From contig JAPJRC010000021.1 of NCBI GenBank assembly GCA_030824805.1, forward strand, positions 1 through 32,574: a stretch of DNA of 32,574 nucleotides, given 5' to 3'. The notes below the pieces were generated by a model, which saw only the letters and a program-made list of their open reading frames with translations, made no database searches and was not told where the DNA came from. Each line of letters opens with the position of its first letter. Position 1 is the stretch's first letter. A program made the position numbers and the translations under genes. Below are positions 14,388-21,957 of this stretch, piece after piece. The stretch is from Micavibrio sp. (GTDB lineage: Bacteria; Pseudomonadota; Alphaproteobacteria; Micavibrionales; Micavibrionaceae).

Positions 14388-14528
14388 ATGAGCCTTGAAA
14401 ACCGCCCGGACTATATCCAGCCGACACAGAAACCAAAGAAGCCCTTTTCCAACGATGAAATCAGGAAAACGAAGCAGGAGCCCTCGCCCGAGCAGCCGAA
14501 CAAGGGCAATAACCCTGTTAACCGCTGA
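14388..14528 (+). CDS. small Pro/Lys-rich disordered protein
   Basis: A 46-residue ORF with a strong AAGAAGGAG ribosome-binding site seven bases before ATG 14388. The sequence is rich in Pro, Lys, Asn and Glu (KPKKPFSNDEIRK, EQPNKGNNPVNR) with no hydrophobic core, so it is probably disordered. Its end overlaps the convergent CinA-type gene by 11 bases. It is the last gene of the ClpP-like/carboxypeptidase unit. Similar tiny charged proteins recur at 30762, 30959, 32224 and 32481. DUF1674-like succinate dehydrogenase assembly factors (SdhAF4) also end in similar Pro/Asn-rich stretches, but the match is too weak to claim. Confidence 0.65.
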   Translation: MSLENRPDYIQPTQKPKKPFSNDEIRKTKQEPSPEQPNKGNNPVNR

Positions 14529-15312
14529 CGATTTTTCCGGATGACTGGATAGAGAGCGCGTTCGGCTCACCGCCCATGCTGGCGATCAGTTCGATAACTT
14601 CGCGCGTTGCGGAATCCAGCGAAGGATCGTCCGTGGAACGCAGAACCAGCGATAGCCCCAGAATACCGCCGCGGAAATGCGGATAGCTGCCGATACTTAC
14701 GGTCGGATACCCGTTCTGAATTTTTTCGAGCGGCTCGGCAATCGCGCTTTCAGCGAGCGCGCAGGCGATCGTGTTGGAAAGCACGGGCTTGCCGCGGTTG
14801 AGGCGCGGCTTCACATCGTCGAGCATTGCCTGCATAATGCGCGGAACGCCCGCCATCACGAACACATTGCCCATCTGGAAACCCGGCGCGCCGGAAACAG
14901 GGTTGTTGATCAGGCTTGCGCCTTTTGGAATCATCGCCATCTTGCGGCGCGGCGCTGTCACGTGTTCAACCCCGCCATAATGGCGAACCAGAATTTCATG
15001 CGCCTCTTCGTTGAGTTCGAGTTCAACACCGAACGCTTTTGCCACGGACTCGGCCGTGATGTCATCATGCGTCGGGCCTATACCGCCGGTGGTGAAAACA
15101 TAGTCTGTTTTTTTCTGCAATTCGTGGATCGCGGAAACGATTTCCGCTTCAATATCCGGCACCACGCGCACCTGGTGCAGGACGATACCCATGCGGTTCA
15201 TCTGCTCTGCTATCCATGGCGTGTTCGTGTCCTGCGTGCGGCCGGACAGGATTTCATTGCCAATCACGATCAAGGAGACGGTATGGGTATCTTTGGTACT
15301 GGAAATACTCAT
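14518..15312 (-). CDS. CinA-type molybdopterin-binding domain protein
   Basis: A 264-residue protein made of the MoCF/MoaB-like domain of CinA: SLIVIGNEILSGRTQDTN (residues 13-30), FTTGGIGPTHDDIT (73-86), then APGFQMGNVFVMAGVP. The C-terminal amidase domain of full-length CinA (NMN deamidase) is absent, so this is the short form common in Alphaproteobacteria. In other bacteria such proteins act on nucleotide or NAD by-products (ADP-ribose pyrophosphatase activity in COG1058 members). It lies divergently from map and convergently with the small Pro-rich ORF. Exact activity is inferred from family. Confidence 0.88.
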   Translation of the reverse strand: MSISSTKDTHTVSLIVIGNEILSGRTQDTNTPWIAEQMNRMGIVLHQVRVVPDIEAEIVSAIHELQKKTDYVFTTGGIGPTHDDITAESVAKAFGVELELNEEAHEILVRHYGGVEHVTAPRRKMAMIPKGASLINNPVSGAPGFQMGNVFVMAGVPRIMQAMLDDVKPRLNRGKPVLSNTIACALAESAIAEPLEKIQNGYPTVSIGSYPHFRGGILGLSLVLRSTDDPSLDSATREVIELIASMGGEPNALSIQSSGKIVSG

Positions 15313-15411
15313 TTTGGCGCGTTTTTTGCAATTCTACAAAGATGAATTATATTGCTTTTTGTATAAAGGATCGTTCATAACACGACAAGGTTTAAAAAGG
15401 TTAAAAACACA

Positions 15412-16221
15412 ATGAATAAAGCCGCTTACAACCATGAAGGCATCGAGCTTCACCCTCAGGAAGACTTCGAGGGGATGCGCCGTGCCGGAAAACTGGCGGC
15501 CGAAACATTGGATATGATCACGCAGCATGTGGTACCGGGCGTTACGACCGAGGAACTGGACCGCATCTGCCACCTGTATATTACCAAAAATGGCGCCATC
15601 CCTGCCCCATTGAATTATAAGGGTTTTCCCAAATCCATTTGTACATCGATCGATAAAGTGGTGTGCCATGGTATTCCGACAGAGAAGAAAAAACTGGTCG
15701 AGGGCGAGATCATCAACATCGACGTTACGGTCATTCTGGATGGCTGGTACGGCGACACCTCCCGAACCTATCTCGTCGGCGATGCCATCAAGCCTTCCGC
15801 CCGCAAACTCGTCGATGTCACCTATGACTGCCTGATGCGCGGCATCGAGGCCGTGAAGCCCGGCAACACGCTGGGCGATGTCGGCTACGCCATCCAGTCC
15901 CTCGCCGAAAGCAAGGGCTATTCCGTCGTGCGCGATTTCTGCGGCCACGGTCTGGGACGGGAGTTTCACTCCGCGCCGAGCGTCGTGCATTACGGCCGCC
16001 CGGGCAAAGGCGTCGTACTGGAACCCGGCATGTTCTTCACCATCGAACCGATGATCAACGAAGGCACATGGCACGTGAAGGTGAAAGACGATGGCTGGAC
16101 AGCCGTAACAGCGGATGGAAGATTGTCGGCGCAGTTCGAACACTCCATTGCGGTCACCGAAACGGGCTACGAAATCTTTACACTCTCGCCCGCCGGCTAT
16201 ACCAAACCGCCGTATGTTTAA
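15412..16221 (+). CDS. map: type I methionine aminopeptidase
   Basis: Removes the initiator Met from nascent proteins in the cytoplasm. The 269-residue sequence has the five metal ligands of the family: D104 (NIDVTV), D115 (GDTSRTY), H179 (CGHGLG), E212 (TIEP) and E243 (QFEHS), plus substrate-side His in GREFHSAP. A slight N-terminal extension of about ten residues relative to the E. coli enzyme is present. It is essential in most bacteria. The start follows GGTTAAAAACACA with only a weak ribosome-binding site. It shares a 99-bp divergent region with the CinA-type gene; the next gene is convergent and abuts its stop. Confidence 0.97.
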   Translation: MNKAAYNHEGIELHPQEDFEGMRRAGKLAAETLDMITQHVVPGVTTEELDRICHLYITKNGAIPAPLNYKGFPKSICTSIDKVVCHGIPTEKKKLVEGEIINIDVTVILDGWYGDTSRTYLVGDAIKPSARKLVDVTYDCLMRGIEAVKPGNTLGDVGYAIQSLAESKGYSVVRDFCGHGLGREFHSAPSVVHYGRPGKGVVLEPGMFFTIEPMINEGTWHVKVKDDGWTAVTADGRLSAQFEHSIAVTETGYEIFTLSPAGYTKPPYV

Positions 16222-16830
16222 CTAAAGCCTTGGCAAAGGTGGCGCGGGTGGTTTTGCGGTCGAAGTCTCCGGCGCCCGAACAACTGGCTGCGGGCTGTAA
16301 TGGCCAGAGAACATTAAAAACTTTTCCAGCCTTTGGGATCTAAAGTCGCCTCGGATATCGGAAGGCTGATACCCATCGACAAGGTGAACACTTCCCTCAC
16401 CTATTCCGGCATTGAGCTCTGCCATTTCACTCTGAAGCACAAAGCCGGATATGGGAGGCAGAGAATTGCTTGGAAACTCGTAATTAGGACGCGTATCACG
16501 CAGCCTTGTAACCACCAGATCCTTTCGTGGTAGAGCCCTGAACTTGTTATCAAAAGCATTTATGAAGATCATAAAATCTTTTGTGAGGGCAAGCATTCCA
16601 CCAGATTTTGGAGCATAGGTCCCCAATCTGCCGCCTTGGAATACTTCTTGCCATCCGCCAATTTTGATCTCCTGCACACCGATCGCTGCAATCGGGGCCT
16701 GAACCTTTGTTTTTTCGATAAAAGAATGAATGTTGAAAATATGACCGATAAAGGGAAGTGGGAATCCGTTCGCAGCGCTTACCTTGCGAAAGCCGTTGAA
16801 AGTCCGGTTGTATTCTTGTGACAAGCTCAT
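16222..16830 (-). CDS. hypothetical protein (202 aa)
   Basis: No family recognised. The product has no signal peptide or membrane span. It is moderately hydrophobic in the middle (GGMLALTKDFMIFINAF) and ends in a Pro-rich tail (KPPAPPLPRL). Residues 35-75 carry a repeated Gly pattern (IAAIGVQEIKIGGWQEVFQGGRLG). The gene is AT-richer than map and radC around it, and it abuts the map stop with no gap, so it may be a recent insertion. ATG 16830 lacks a strong ribosome-binding site. Confidence 0.6.
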   Translation of the reverse strand: MSLSQEYNRTFNGFRKVSAANGFPLPFIGHIFNIHSFIEKTKVQAPIAAIGVQEIKIGGWQEVFQGGRLGTYAPKSGGMLALTKDFMIFINAFDNKFRALPRKDLVVTRLRDTRPNYEFPSNSLPPISGFVLQSEMAELNAGIGEGSVHLVDGYQPSDIRGDFRSQRLEKFLMFSGHYSPQPVVRAPETSTAKPPAPPLPRL

Positions 16831-16892
16831 ATCCCAATCCCTGTTTTTAATTGACTGGTTCTGAAATAATTACTCGTCTTTTATCAATTATC

Positions 16893-17510
16893 TTACAAAT
16901 AAATTCTGTGGCCGGGGCGGTCCGTGCGGACGGGCGCATCCCACAACGCGTTCGGAATCGCGCGGCGGATATCCGCCTTCCATTCGGCATGTTCTTCGCT
17001 TTCCCGATGTTCGTACATCTTGCCAAAGCTTGTCAGCACCACCTGATAGGAACGCGCGGCGGCTTCACGAACGGTGATGTTGTCATCGCAAACGATAGCG
17101 CCGGTTGTCTCGTCTTTCGGTCCGGCAATGTTCAAAAGCCTGCCGAGCAGCGCGTCCGCTTCGGGGGCGTTTTTTATCAGGGCGGAGCCCACCGACTTCG
17201 CGCGCGCCGTAAACACTTCGCCGAGCGCAGTGGCTTTCGCGTCGACGCTGTTGTGTTGAACGGCGGCCTGCAGGCTCAGCATCATGATATTGACGGCGTT
17301 GAGCGCGGACACGCGCAACGATGTGCCGGCATTGCGGTCTTCGGCAATCTCGACCAGCGCGTTGACCGGCTCGCGGATATCGACGGCCCTGCGCTCCATG
17401 AGCAGGTGCTCGGCCTCTTCGACCATGCCCTTAATAGAGAGCTGGCGGAAAGAGTCTCCCACCGTCGGGGCCAGCGCGGAAGACATATAGATTTTGGCGA
17501 TATTGTTCAT
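16893..17510 (-). CDS. hypothetical all-helical protein (205 aa)
   Basis: No family recognised. The predicted product is helical and polar, with several Ala-rich helices (VSALNAVNIMMLSLQAAV, DALLGRLLNIAG), rather like a HEAT-type or helical-bundle protein. It has no signal or membrane segment. The start is set at ATG 17510, which follows GAGGTG; an upstream ATG at 17519 would add only three residues (MCC). Composition is like the core genes. It is divergent from radC, with about 175 bases between the two. Confidence 0.65.
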   Translation of the reverse strand: MNNIAKIYMSSALAPTVGDSFRQLSIKGMVEEAEHLLMERRAVDIREPVNALVEIAEDRNAGTSLRVSALNAVNIMMLSLQAAVQHNSVDAKATALGEVFTARAKSVGSALIKNAPEADALLGRLLNIAGPKDETTGAIVCDDNITVREAAARSYQVVLTSFGKMYEHRESEEHAEWKADIRRAIPNALWDAPVRTDRPGHRIYL

Positions 17511-17686
17511 GCAGCACACCTCGAATTTGGCGGGACTATACGGATTTCTGACATTATGTCAAAGAAAAAGCCTTTTAGCCCTATCACTTTGATTTGTTTA
17601 TAATTTTTTCTGCCGCGGCTTTTAGGATTTAAAAGCGGCACAAATGCGGATATGAAAGGGAGAAAGCGTGATTTTACGGGGTATCT

Positions 17687-18385
17687 ATGACCGAAGCCGC
17701 GAAAAAGCCAGAGGAAAAGCCGCACTATACCGGCCACCGCGACCGGTTGCGCGAACGCTTTATCGCCGCGCCGGACTCCCTGCCCGATTACGAACTGCTC
17801 GAACTCCTCCTGTTCATGGCCATTCCCCGCCGCGATGTAAAACCGATCGCCAAGGCCTTGATCGCGCGCTTCGGCTCGCTCTCCGGCGTGCTGAACGCCA
17901 GCGTGGCGGAACTGGAAGGCGTGGACGGTATCTCGGAAATCACGGCGACCGCCATCAAAATCATCCGCGCCGCGGGCCTGCGCATGATGAAACAAGATCT
18001 TTCGGATAAACCCATCCTGAATTCGTGGCAGCGCCTGCTCGATTACCTGCACGCCTCCATGGCGCACGAGAAGAAAGAACATTTCCGCCTGCTCTTCCTG
18101 AACAAGAAGAACGAGCTTATCGCCGACGAAATCCAGCAATCCGGCACAGTGGACCACACGCCCGCCTATCCCCGCGAAATCATGAAACGCGCGTTGGAGC
18201 TGGGCGCGACGGCGCTTATCCTCGTGCACAACCACCCTAGCGGTGATTCCGCGCCTTCGAAACCGGACATCGAAATGACGAAACAAATCTGCGCTGCCGC
18301 CGCGCCGTTCGGCATAGTTGTGCACGACCATCTGATCGTATCGCGCGGCGGCACAACGAGTTTTAAAAGCTTGGGGTTGATGTGA
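17687..18385 (+). CDS. radC: RadC family protein (JAB/MPN domain)
   Basis: A 232-residue protein with an N-terminal helix-hairpin-helix region (residues 55-95, LEGVDGISEITATAIKIIRAA) and a C-terminal JAMM/MPN metal site, H181-N-H183-P-S-G-D187 with upstream Glu near residue 148. These residues match the zinc site of JAB-domain isopeptidases. RadC was named for a repair phenotype later ascribed to recG, so its real role is unsettled. ATG 17687 follows a GGGG-containing site. The short AT-rich gene at 18405 follows on the same strand. Confidence 0.93.
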   Translation: MTEAAKKPEEKPHYTGHRDRLRERFIAAPDSLPDYELLELLLFMAIPRRDVKPIAKALIARFGSLSGVLNASVAELEGVDGISEITATAIKIIRAAGLRMMKQDLSDKPILNSWQRLLDYLHASMAHEKKEHFRLLFLNKKNELIADEIQQSGTVDHTPAYPREIMKRALELGATALILVHNHPSGDSAPSKPDIEMTKQICAAAAPFGIVVHDHLIVSRGGTTSFKSLGLM

Positions 18386-18404
18386 TGAAAGAAAGTAGAA
18401 AGTC

Positions 18405-18749
18405 ATGAAATATCTTCTATTAGTATTTTTAATATTTCCTACAAAATCTTGGGCATCTCAAAGCTTAGAACTCATCAAAGATAAGCTTATCAATGAAGAA
18501 GAGAAGATTAAGGATATCTATTATGAAGAAGGCAACGATATCTGGATGGTAGGCGTCTTCAATGATGGCCAGAAACGTTTTGGCTATGCAGAGTACATTT
18601 GTTCTATATTGGCCGATGAATATAAAGCTGTTAAAGAGACTACTTCGGTTCGCATTGTTGACATTATAAAAGTTAAGAATGGCGTGGCACCCAGAGAAGC
18701 AAGTCTAGGTAGAGTGCATTGTAAATCTTTTGAACATATAGCTCCTTAA
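18405..18749 (+). CDS. small exported protein of unknown function
   Basis: A 114-residue protein with a Sec signal peptide (MKYLLLVFLIFPTKSWA, cleavage after Ala17) and a mature part of about 97 residues containing two Cys (YICSIL and RVHCKSF) that could form a disulfide. No family recognised. The gene is strongly AT-rich compared with radC and purB on either side, which suggests recent transfer. It lies 19 bases after radC and may be cotranscribed with it. Confidence 0.65.
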   Translation: MKYLLLVFLIFPTKSWASQSLELIKDKLINEEEKIKDIYYEEGNDIWMVGVFNDGQKRFGYAEYICSILADEYKAVKETTSVRIVDIIKVKNGVAPREASLGRVHCKSFEHIAP

Positions 18750-18785
18750 AGTACAAAAAATACCTTGGTTTTATAACTCGACAGT

Positions 18786-18812
18786 GTTAGTAAAAAGCCA
18801 AATTTACCAAGG
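18786..18812 (+). repeat. 27-bp motif shared with the cold shock leader
   Basis: GTTAGTAAAAAG followed 9 bases later by CCAAGG, just before purB. The same motif at 28287-28313 matches at 22 of 27 positions. Imperfect dyad symmetry (TTAGTAAA against TTTACCAA) hints at an operator. Confidence 0.45.
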
Positions 18813-18821
18813 ATATAAACT

Positions 18822-20123
18822 ATGATCCCCCGTTACACCCGCCCAGATATGCACGCCATTTTTGAAGCCGACAACCGCTTCAAGATCTGGCTGGAAATCG
18901 AAACACTGGCCGCCGAGAAAATGGGCGAAATGGGCACCGTGCCGAAATCGGTCGCAAAATCCATGCGCGAAAAAGGCAAATTCGACATCGCCCGCATCGA
19001 CGAGATCGAACGCGAAGTCAAACACGACGTGATCGCGTTCCTCACCTCCGTCGCCGAATTCGTCGGTGAGGATTCCCGCTACGTCCACCAGGGCATGACA
19101 TCCTCCGATGTTATCGACACGGCGTTCTCGGTACAGCTCACGCAAGCCGCCGACATTCTGCTCGCCGATCTGGATTCCGTTCTGGCCGCGCTTCGCAAAC
19201 GCGCGCTCGAACACAAGAACACGCTGTGCATCGGCCGCTCCCACGGTATCCACGCCGAGCCCACCACGTTCGGCTTCAAACTCGCCGGTCACTACGCCGC
19301 GTTCAAACGCGCCCGTGAACGCCTTGTGAATGCACGCGCGGAAATCGCCGTGTGTTCAATCTCCGGCGCCGTCGGCACCTACGCCACCGTATCGCCGGAA
19401 GTGCAGGAATATGTCGGATCGAAACTGGGCCTCCGCGCCGAAGACGTATCGACGCAGGTCATCCCGCGCGACCGCCACGCCATGTTCTTTGCAACGCTCG
19501 GCGTGATCGCAAGCTCGATCGAAAACCTTGCCGTGGAAATCCGCCACCTGCAAAGAACCGAAGTGCGCGAGGCAGAGGAATATTTTTCGCCGGGCCAGAA
19601 AGGCTCGTCCGCCATGCCGCACAAGCGCAATCCTATCCTCACGGAAAACCTAACGGGTCTTGCCCGCGTCGTCCGCGCTGCCGTTACACCGGCGATGGAA
19701 AACGTGGCATTGTGGCATGAGCGCGATATCTCGCACTCCTCCGTCGAACGCATCATGGCACCCGATGCCTGCATCGCGCTCGACTTCGCGCTGGCGCGCC
19801 TCGCCAACGTCATCGACAAGCTACTCGTCTATCCGGAAACCATGATGGACAATCTCGAGAAAATGGGCGGCCTCGTCTTCTCGCAGAAGACGCTCCTCGC
19901 ACTGACACAGGCCGGAATCTCCCGCGAAGATTCCTACCGCATCGTCCAGCGTAACGCGATGCAGGTTTGGGAATCCCGCGGCACCAAAAAACTGATCGAC
20001 TTCCTGAAACAGGATGCGGATGTGAAGGCAAAACTCTCCGACGCCGATCTGGAAAAAATCTTCAAATACGAAGACTACGTGCAGAATGTCGGCAAAATCA
20101 TCGACCGCGTCGTGGCCGCGTAA
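18822..20123 (+). CDS. purB: adenylosuccinate lyase
   Basis: Catalyses two fumarate-releasing steps of purine synthesis: SAICAR to AICAR, and adenylosuccinate to AMP. The 433-residue sequence carries the superfamily signature GSSAMPHKRNP at 261-271 with the catalytic Ser at 262/263, the catalytic His region RSHGIHAEP (139-147, H141) and TSSDVIDT (93-100). Length is normal for the bacterial PurB of the 430-residue class. It starts with ATG 18822 after CCAAGGATATAAAC. Downstream is a terminator at 20166-20185. Identity is secure. Confidence 0.97.
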   Translation: MIPRYTRPDMHAIFEADNRFKIWLEIETLAAEKMGEMGTVPKSVAKSMREKGKFDIARIDEIEREVKHDVIAFLTSVAEFVGEDSRYVHQGMTSSDVIDTAFSVQLTQAADILLADLDSVLAALRKRALEHKNTLCIGRSHGIHAEPTTFGFKLAGHYAAFKRARERLVNARAEIAVCSISGAVGTYATVSPEVQEYVGSKLGLRAEDVSTQVIPRDRHAMFFATLGVIASSIENLAVEIRHLQRTEVREAEEYFSPGQKGSSAMPHKRNPILTENLTGLARVVRAAVTPAMENVALWHERDISHSSVERIMAPDACIALDFALARLANVIDKLLVYPETMMDNLEKMGGLVFSQKTLLALTQAGISREDSYRIVQRNAMQVWESRGTKKLIDFLKQDADVKAKLSDADLEKIFKYEDYVQNVGKIIDRVVAA

Positions 20124-20160
20124 GAATGAATATCATTACGCGAAAATAGTTGAAATGACT

Positions 20161-20189
20161 GGAACAAACGCCCCAAAAGGGCGTTTTCC
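20161..20189 (+). terminator. purB terminator overlapping a stress-type promoter
   Basis: AAACGCCC and GGGCGTTT form a stem with a CAAAA loop and a T-rich tail, a good terminator for purB. The same bases spell GGAAC (20161-20165), a 16-bp spacer and CGTT (20182-20185), an exact EcfG-type promoter pointing at bfr. Both readings may be true or one may be chance. Confidence 0.6.
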
Positions 20190-20252
20190 TTTTGATAAAA
20201 AGCTAGTAAAACTAAGGGGCAATTTATTACCCCCTCCAAAGGAGACCGCGCC

Positions 20253-20738
20253 ATGAAAGGCAACCCGCAAGTTTTGAAACGCCTCAACCTCGCACTCAAA
20301 GGCGAGCTGACGGCGATCAACCAGTATTTCCTCCACGCCCGCATGTATGAAGATTGGGGTGTAACCAAACTCGGCAAACACGAATACGATGAATCCATAG
20401 AAGAGATGCAGCACGCCGACCTGCTCATCAAGCGCATTCTCCTGCTCGAAGGCCTGCCGAACCTGCAGGAACTCGGCAAACTTTATATCGGCGAGAATGT
20501 CGAAGAATGCATCAAAGGCGACCTTAAGCTGGAAATAGAAGGTATCCAGAATTACCGCGAAGGCATCAAGGATTGCGAAGCCGCGAACGATTACGTCACA
20601 CGCGATCTGTTCATCAAAATCCTTACCGACGAAGAAGGCCACGAAGATTTCCTGAACACCCAGCTCAAGATGATCGAGAATATGGGCGTCGAGAAATATA
20701 TCCTTCTCAACTCCGCCCCCGTGACGGAGCAGGACTAA
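20253..20738 (+). CDS. bfr: bacterioferritin
   Basis: A 161-residue haem-containing ferritin that oxidises Fe(II) and stores iron in a 24-mer shell. The ferroxidase ligands are all there: E18, E51, H54, E94, E127 and H130 (DEEGH). M52, the axial haem ligand shared across the dimer, is present (EEMQHAD). Length equals E. coli Bfr plus three C-terminal residues. AAAGGAG lies just before ATG 20253. The two Bfd-type genes 0.5-1.1 kb downstream would provide the reductant for iron release. Its stop overlaps the convergent gene by four bases. Confidence 0.96.
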   Translation: MKGNPQVLKRLNLALKGELTAINQYFLHARMYEDWGVTKLGKHEYDESIEEMQHADLLIKRILLLEGLPNLQELGKLYIGENVEECIKGDLKLEIEGIQNYREGIKDCEAANDYVTRDLFIKILTDEEGHEDFLNTQLKMIENMGVEKYILLNSAPVTEQD

Positions 20739-21124
20739 GCATCCTTCCAATACGCAAAGGCTTTTGATTGAAGGCGGCGGATATATTCCTCCGCCTTTTT
20801 TCCTTCCCACGCGCCTTTATACGATGTGCGCCCGACCCACCATCCCTGTCCCGGCAATTTGTCGGACGCGCGCACGACCAGTACGGCAAGCTCCGGCTCG
20901 CCTCTTTCCTTCGCCCTGCGGTCCACCTCGCCGAGCGCGACGCATAGCGCGCGCATCTTTGGCCGCGAGAATGCGAATCCCAGGCAATCCAGCGCCTCGG
21001 AATAGGAAATAGGAACGCCCGCCCGCGCTGTCCCTTGTAGCAAGGCCTCGATTTCCCCGAGATCGTAGAGTTTTTTCCACAAGGGGGTCGGCTCTTCCGG
21101 CTCTATATATCTTTGATTGCGCAT
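20735..21124 (-). CDS. conserved hypothetical alphaproteobacterial protein (129 aa)
   Basis: The central part (LYDLGEIEALLQGTARAGVPISYSEALDCLGFAFSRPKMRALC) and the Trp/Gly-rich end (GQGWWVGR) recall a small conserved alphaproteobacterial family, sometimes mislabelled ribose-phosphate pyrophosphokinase; I see no phosphoribosyltransferase motif. A helix-turn-helix-like SRPKMRALCVALGEVDRRA segment could bind nucleic acid. I start it at ATG 21124 (MRNQRYIEPEEP); an upstream frame to 21187 adds a stretch unlike the family. It is divergent from the bfd genes and shares the region with the Fur-like boxes. Confidence 0.65.
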   Translation of the reverse strand: MRNQRYIEPEEPTPLWKKLYDLGEIEALLQGTARAGVPISYSEALDCLGFAFSRPKMRALCVALGEVDRRAKERGEPELAVLVVRASDKLPGQGWWVGRTSYKGAWEGKKAEEYIRRLQSKAFAYWKDA

Positions 21125-21171
21125 GATTTTTCTATCTATGACGCATTCCGATCCGCCTGAAAACAGCCAAA

Positions 21172-21186
21172 TGAGAACAACTCTCA
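21172..21186. promoter_or_regulatory. Fur-box-like palindrome 1
   Basis: TGAGAAC-A-ACTCTCA has the 7-1-7 symmetry of Fur sites (TGATAATnATTATCA, or the TGAGAATnATTCTCA variant). It sits in the divergent region before the bfd-like genes, upstream of the predicted -35. Confidence 0.55.
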
Positions 21187-21194
21187 CTTTCTAC

Positions 21195-21224
21195 TTGCGA
21201 ATGGTTTTCAATTTCGCCTAATGT
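21195..21224 (+). promoter_or_regulatory. candidate promoter of the bfd-like pair
   Basis: TTGCGA (21195-21200), an 18-bp spacer and TAATGT (21219-21224). It is flanked on both sides by the Fur-like palindromes, an arrangement fitting iron repression. Confidence 0.45.
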
Positions 21225-21231
21225 GGGCGCG

Positions 21232-21246
21232 TGAGAACCATTCTCA
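21232..21246. promoter_or_regulatory. Fur-box-like palindrome 2
   Basis: TGAGAAC-C-ATTCTCA, again 7-1-7, extended by G/C to a 17-bp near-perfect dyad (21231-21247). It would lie on or just after the transcription start. Confidence 0.6.
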
Positions 21247-21268
21247 CGCCAGATGGGGGTTACCGATC

Positions 21269-21511
21269 ATGTATGTCTGCATATGCAATCCGTTCTCGGA
21301 CAAGGACGTCAAAAAGGCGCTCGACAATCCGGAGGTAAAAAACACGGCCGCGCATATTTATAAAGCGTGCGCCGGCACAGGCCCGAATTGCGGGTCTTGC
21401 ATCAACGCGCTCAAATGCATGATTGTCGATCACCATTCCGCGCTTGGCGTCCAGAAGCTGAAAGAAGAGCTTCCGGAACTTGCCGAAGCGGAAACCATCG
21501 CCGCAAAATAA
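21269..21511 (+). CDS. bfd: bacterioferritin-associated ferredoxin
   Basis: An 80-residue [2Fe-2S] protein. Bfd docks on bacterioferritin and reduces its iron core so Fe(II) leaves the shell. Cluster ligands are C4 and C6 (YVCICN) and the CxxC of GPNCGSC, the layout of E. coli Bfd. The C-terminal tail after residue 55 is longer than in E. coli. I start at ATG 21269 because MYVC is the conserved N terminus; an upstream frame reaches 21221 through the palindrome. Fur-like boxes lie just upstream, as expected for a gene induced in iron shortage. Confidence 0.9.
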   Translation: MYVCICNPFSDKDVKKALDNPEVKNTAAHIYKACAGTGPNCGSCINALKCMIVDHHSALGVQKLKEELPELAEAETIAAK

Positions 21512-21538
21512 CGAACGACAGTTACAGAAGTGTAGACC

Positions 21539-21856
21539 ATGATCGAGTGCTCCTGCCGCGTGCTTACGACGGCCGACTTCACACGCGCCATAGCGGCCAA
21601 GAAGGAAGACATCGAAGCGGCAGGCAACATCAAACGCGCGGTTGGCATCGTCTACAACGCGGCGCGCGAAACCAAAGCCAACGCCGGCGGCGGTTTGAAA
21701 TCCTGTACCACCTGCCTGCCCTCCATCGCCGACCACCTGCATCAGGCGGGCCTGTATCAGGAACAGGAATATCCGGAACGCAGCCGCTTCCAGGAACCAA
21801 AGATCGGCAAATGCGGCCGCGACTGCAACACTTGCCCCATGGCTTGCCCGTCCTAA
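21539..21856 (+). CDS. Bfd-like [2Fe-2S] protein with extra C-terminal Cys cluster
   Basis: A 105-residue second Bfd-domain protein, 27 bases after the first. Cluster ligands would be C4 and C6 (MIECSCR) and the CTTC pair near residues 56-59. A Gly/Ala-rich linker replaces the first protein's compact middle. After the Bfd domain there is a tail of about 45 residues ending CGRDCNTCPMACPS, adding four Cys that resemble a ferredoxin-type or zinc-knuckle site. This tail is not part of standard Bfd. It could be a redox partner for another iron protein, or a regulatory variant. Cotranscribed with bfd. Confidence 0.7.
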   Translation: MIECSCRVLTTADFTRAIAAKKEDIEAAGNIKRAVGIVYNAARETKANAGGGLKSCTTCLPSIADHLHQAGLYQEQEYPERSRFQEPKIGKCGRDCNTCPMACPS

Positions 21857-21957
21857 GTCCTTAGCATCTTGGTACTATTTGTACGCGCCCCCTTGTCTTT
21901 TATAGACGGGTGTGCGAACGCTATAGACCTCAACCAACCAATGGAAAGATTTTGACG

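Noticed and set aside
15334..16143. 269-codon minus-strand frame opposite map
   Set aside because: map has all metal ligands in the plus frame; the reverse frame has no motif or ribosome-binding site.
17507..18406. 299-codon minus-strand frame opposite radC
   Set aside because: RadC with its HNHPSGD site is on the plus strand; the minus frame is a shadow.
20735..21124. Ribose-phosphate pyrophosphokinase
   Set aside because: A label sometimes attached to this small family, but no PRPP-binding motif is present and the protein is far too short.
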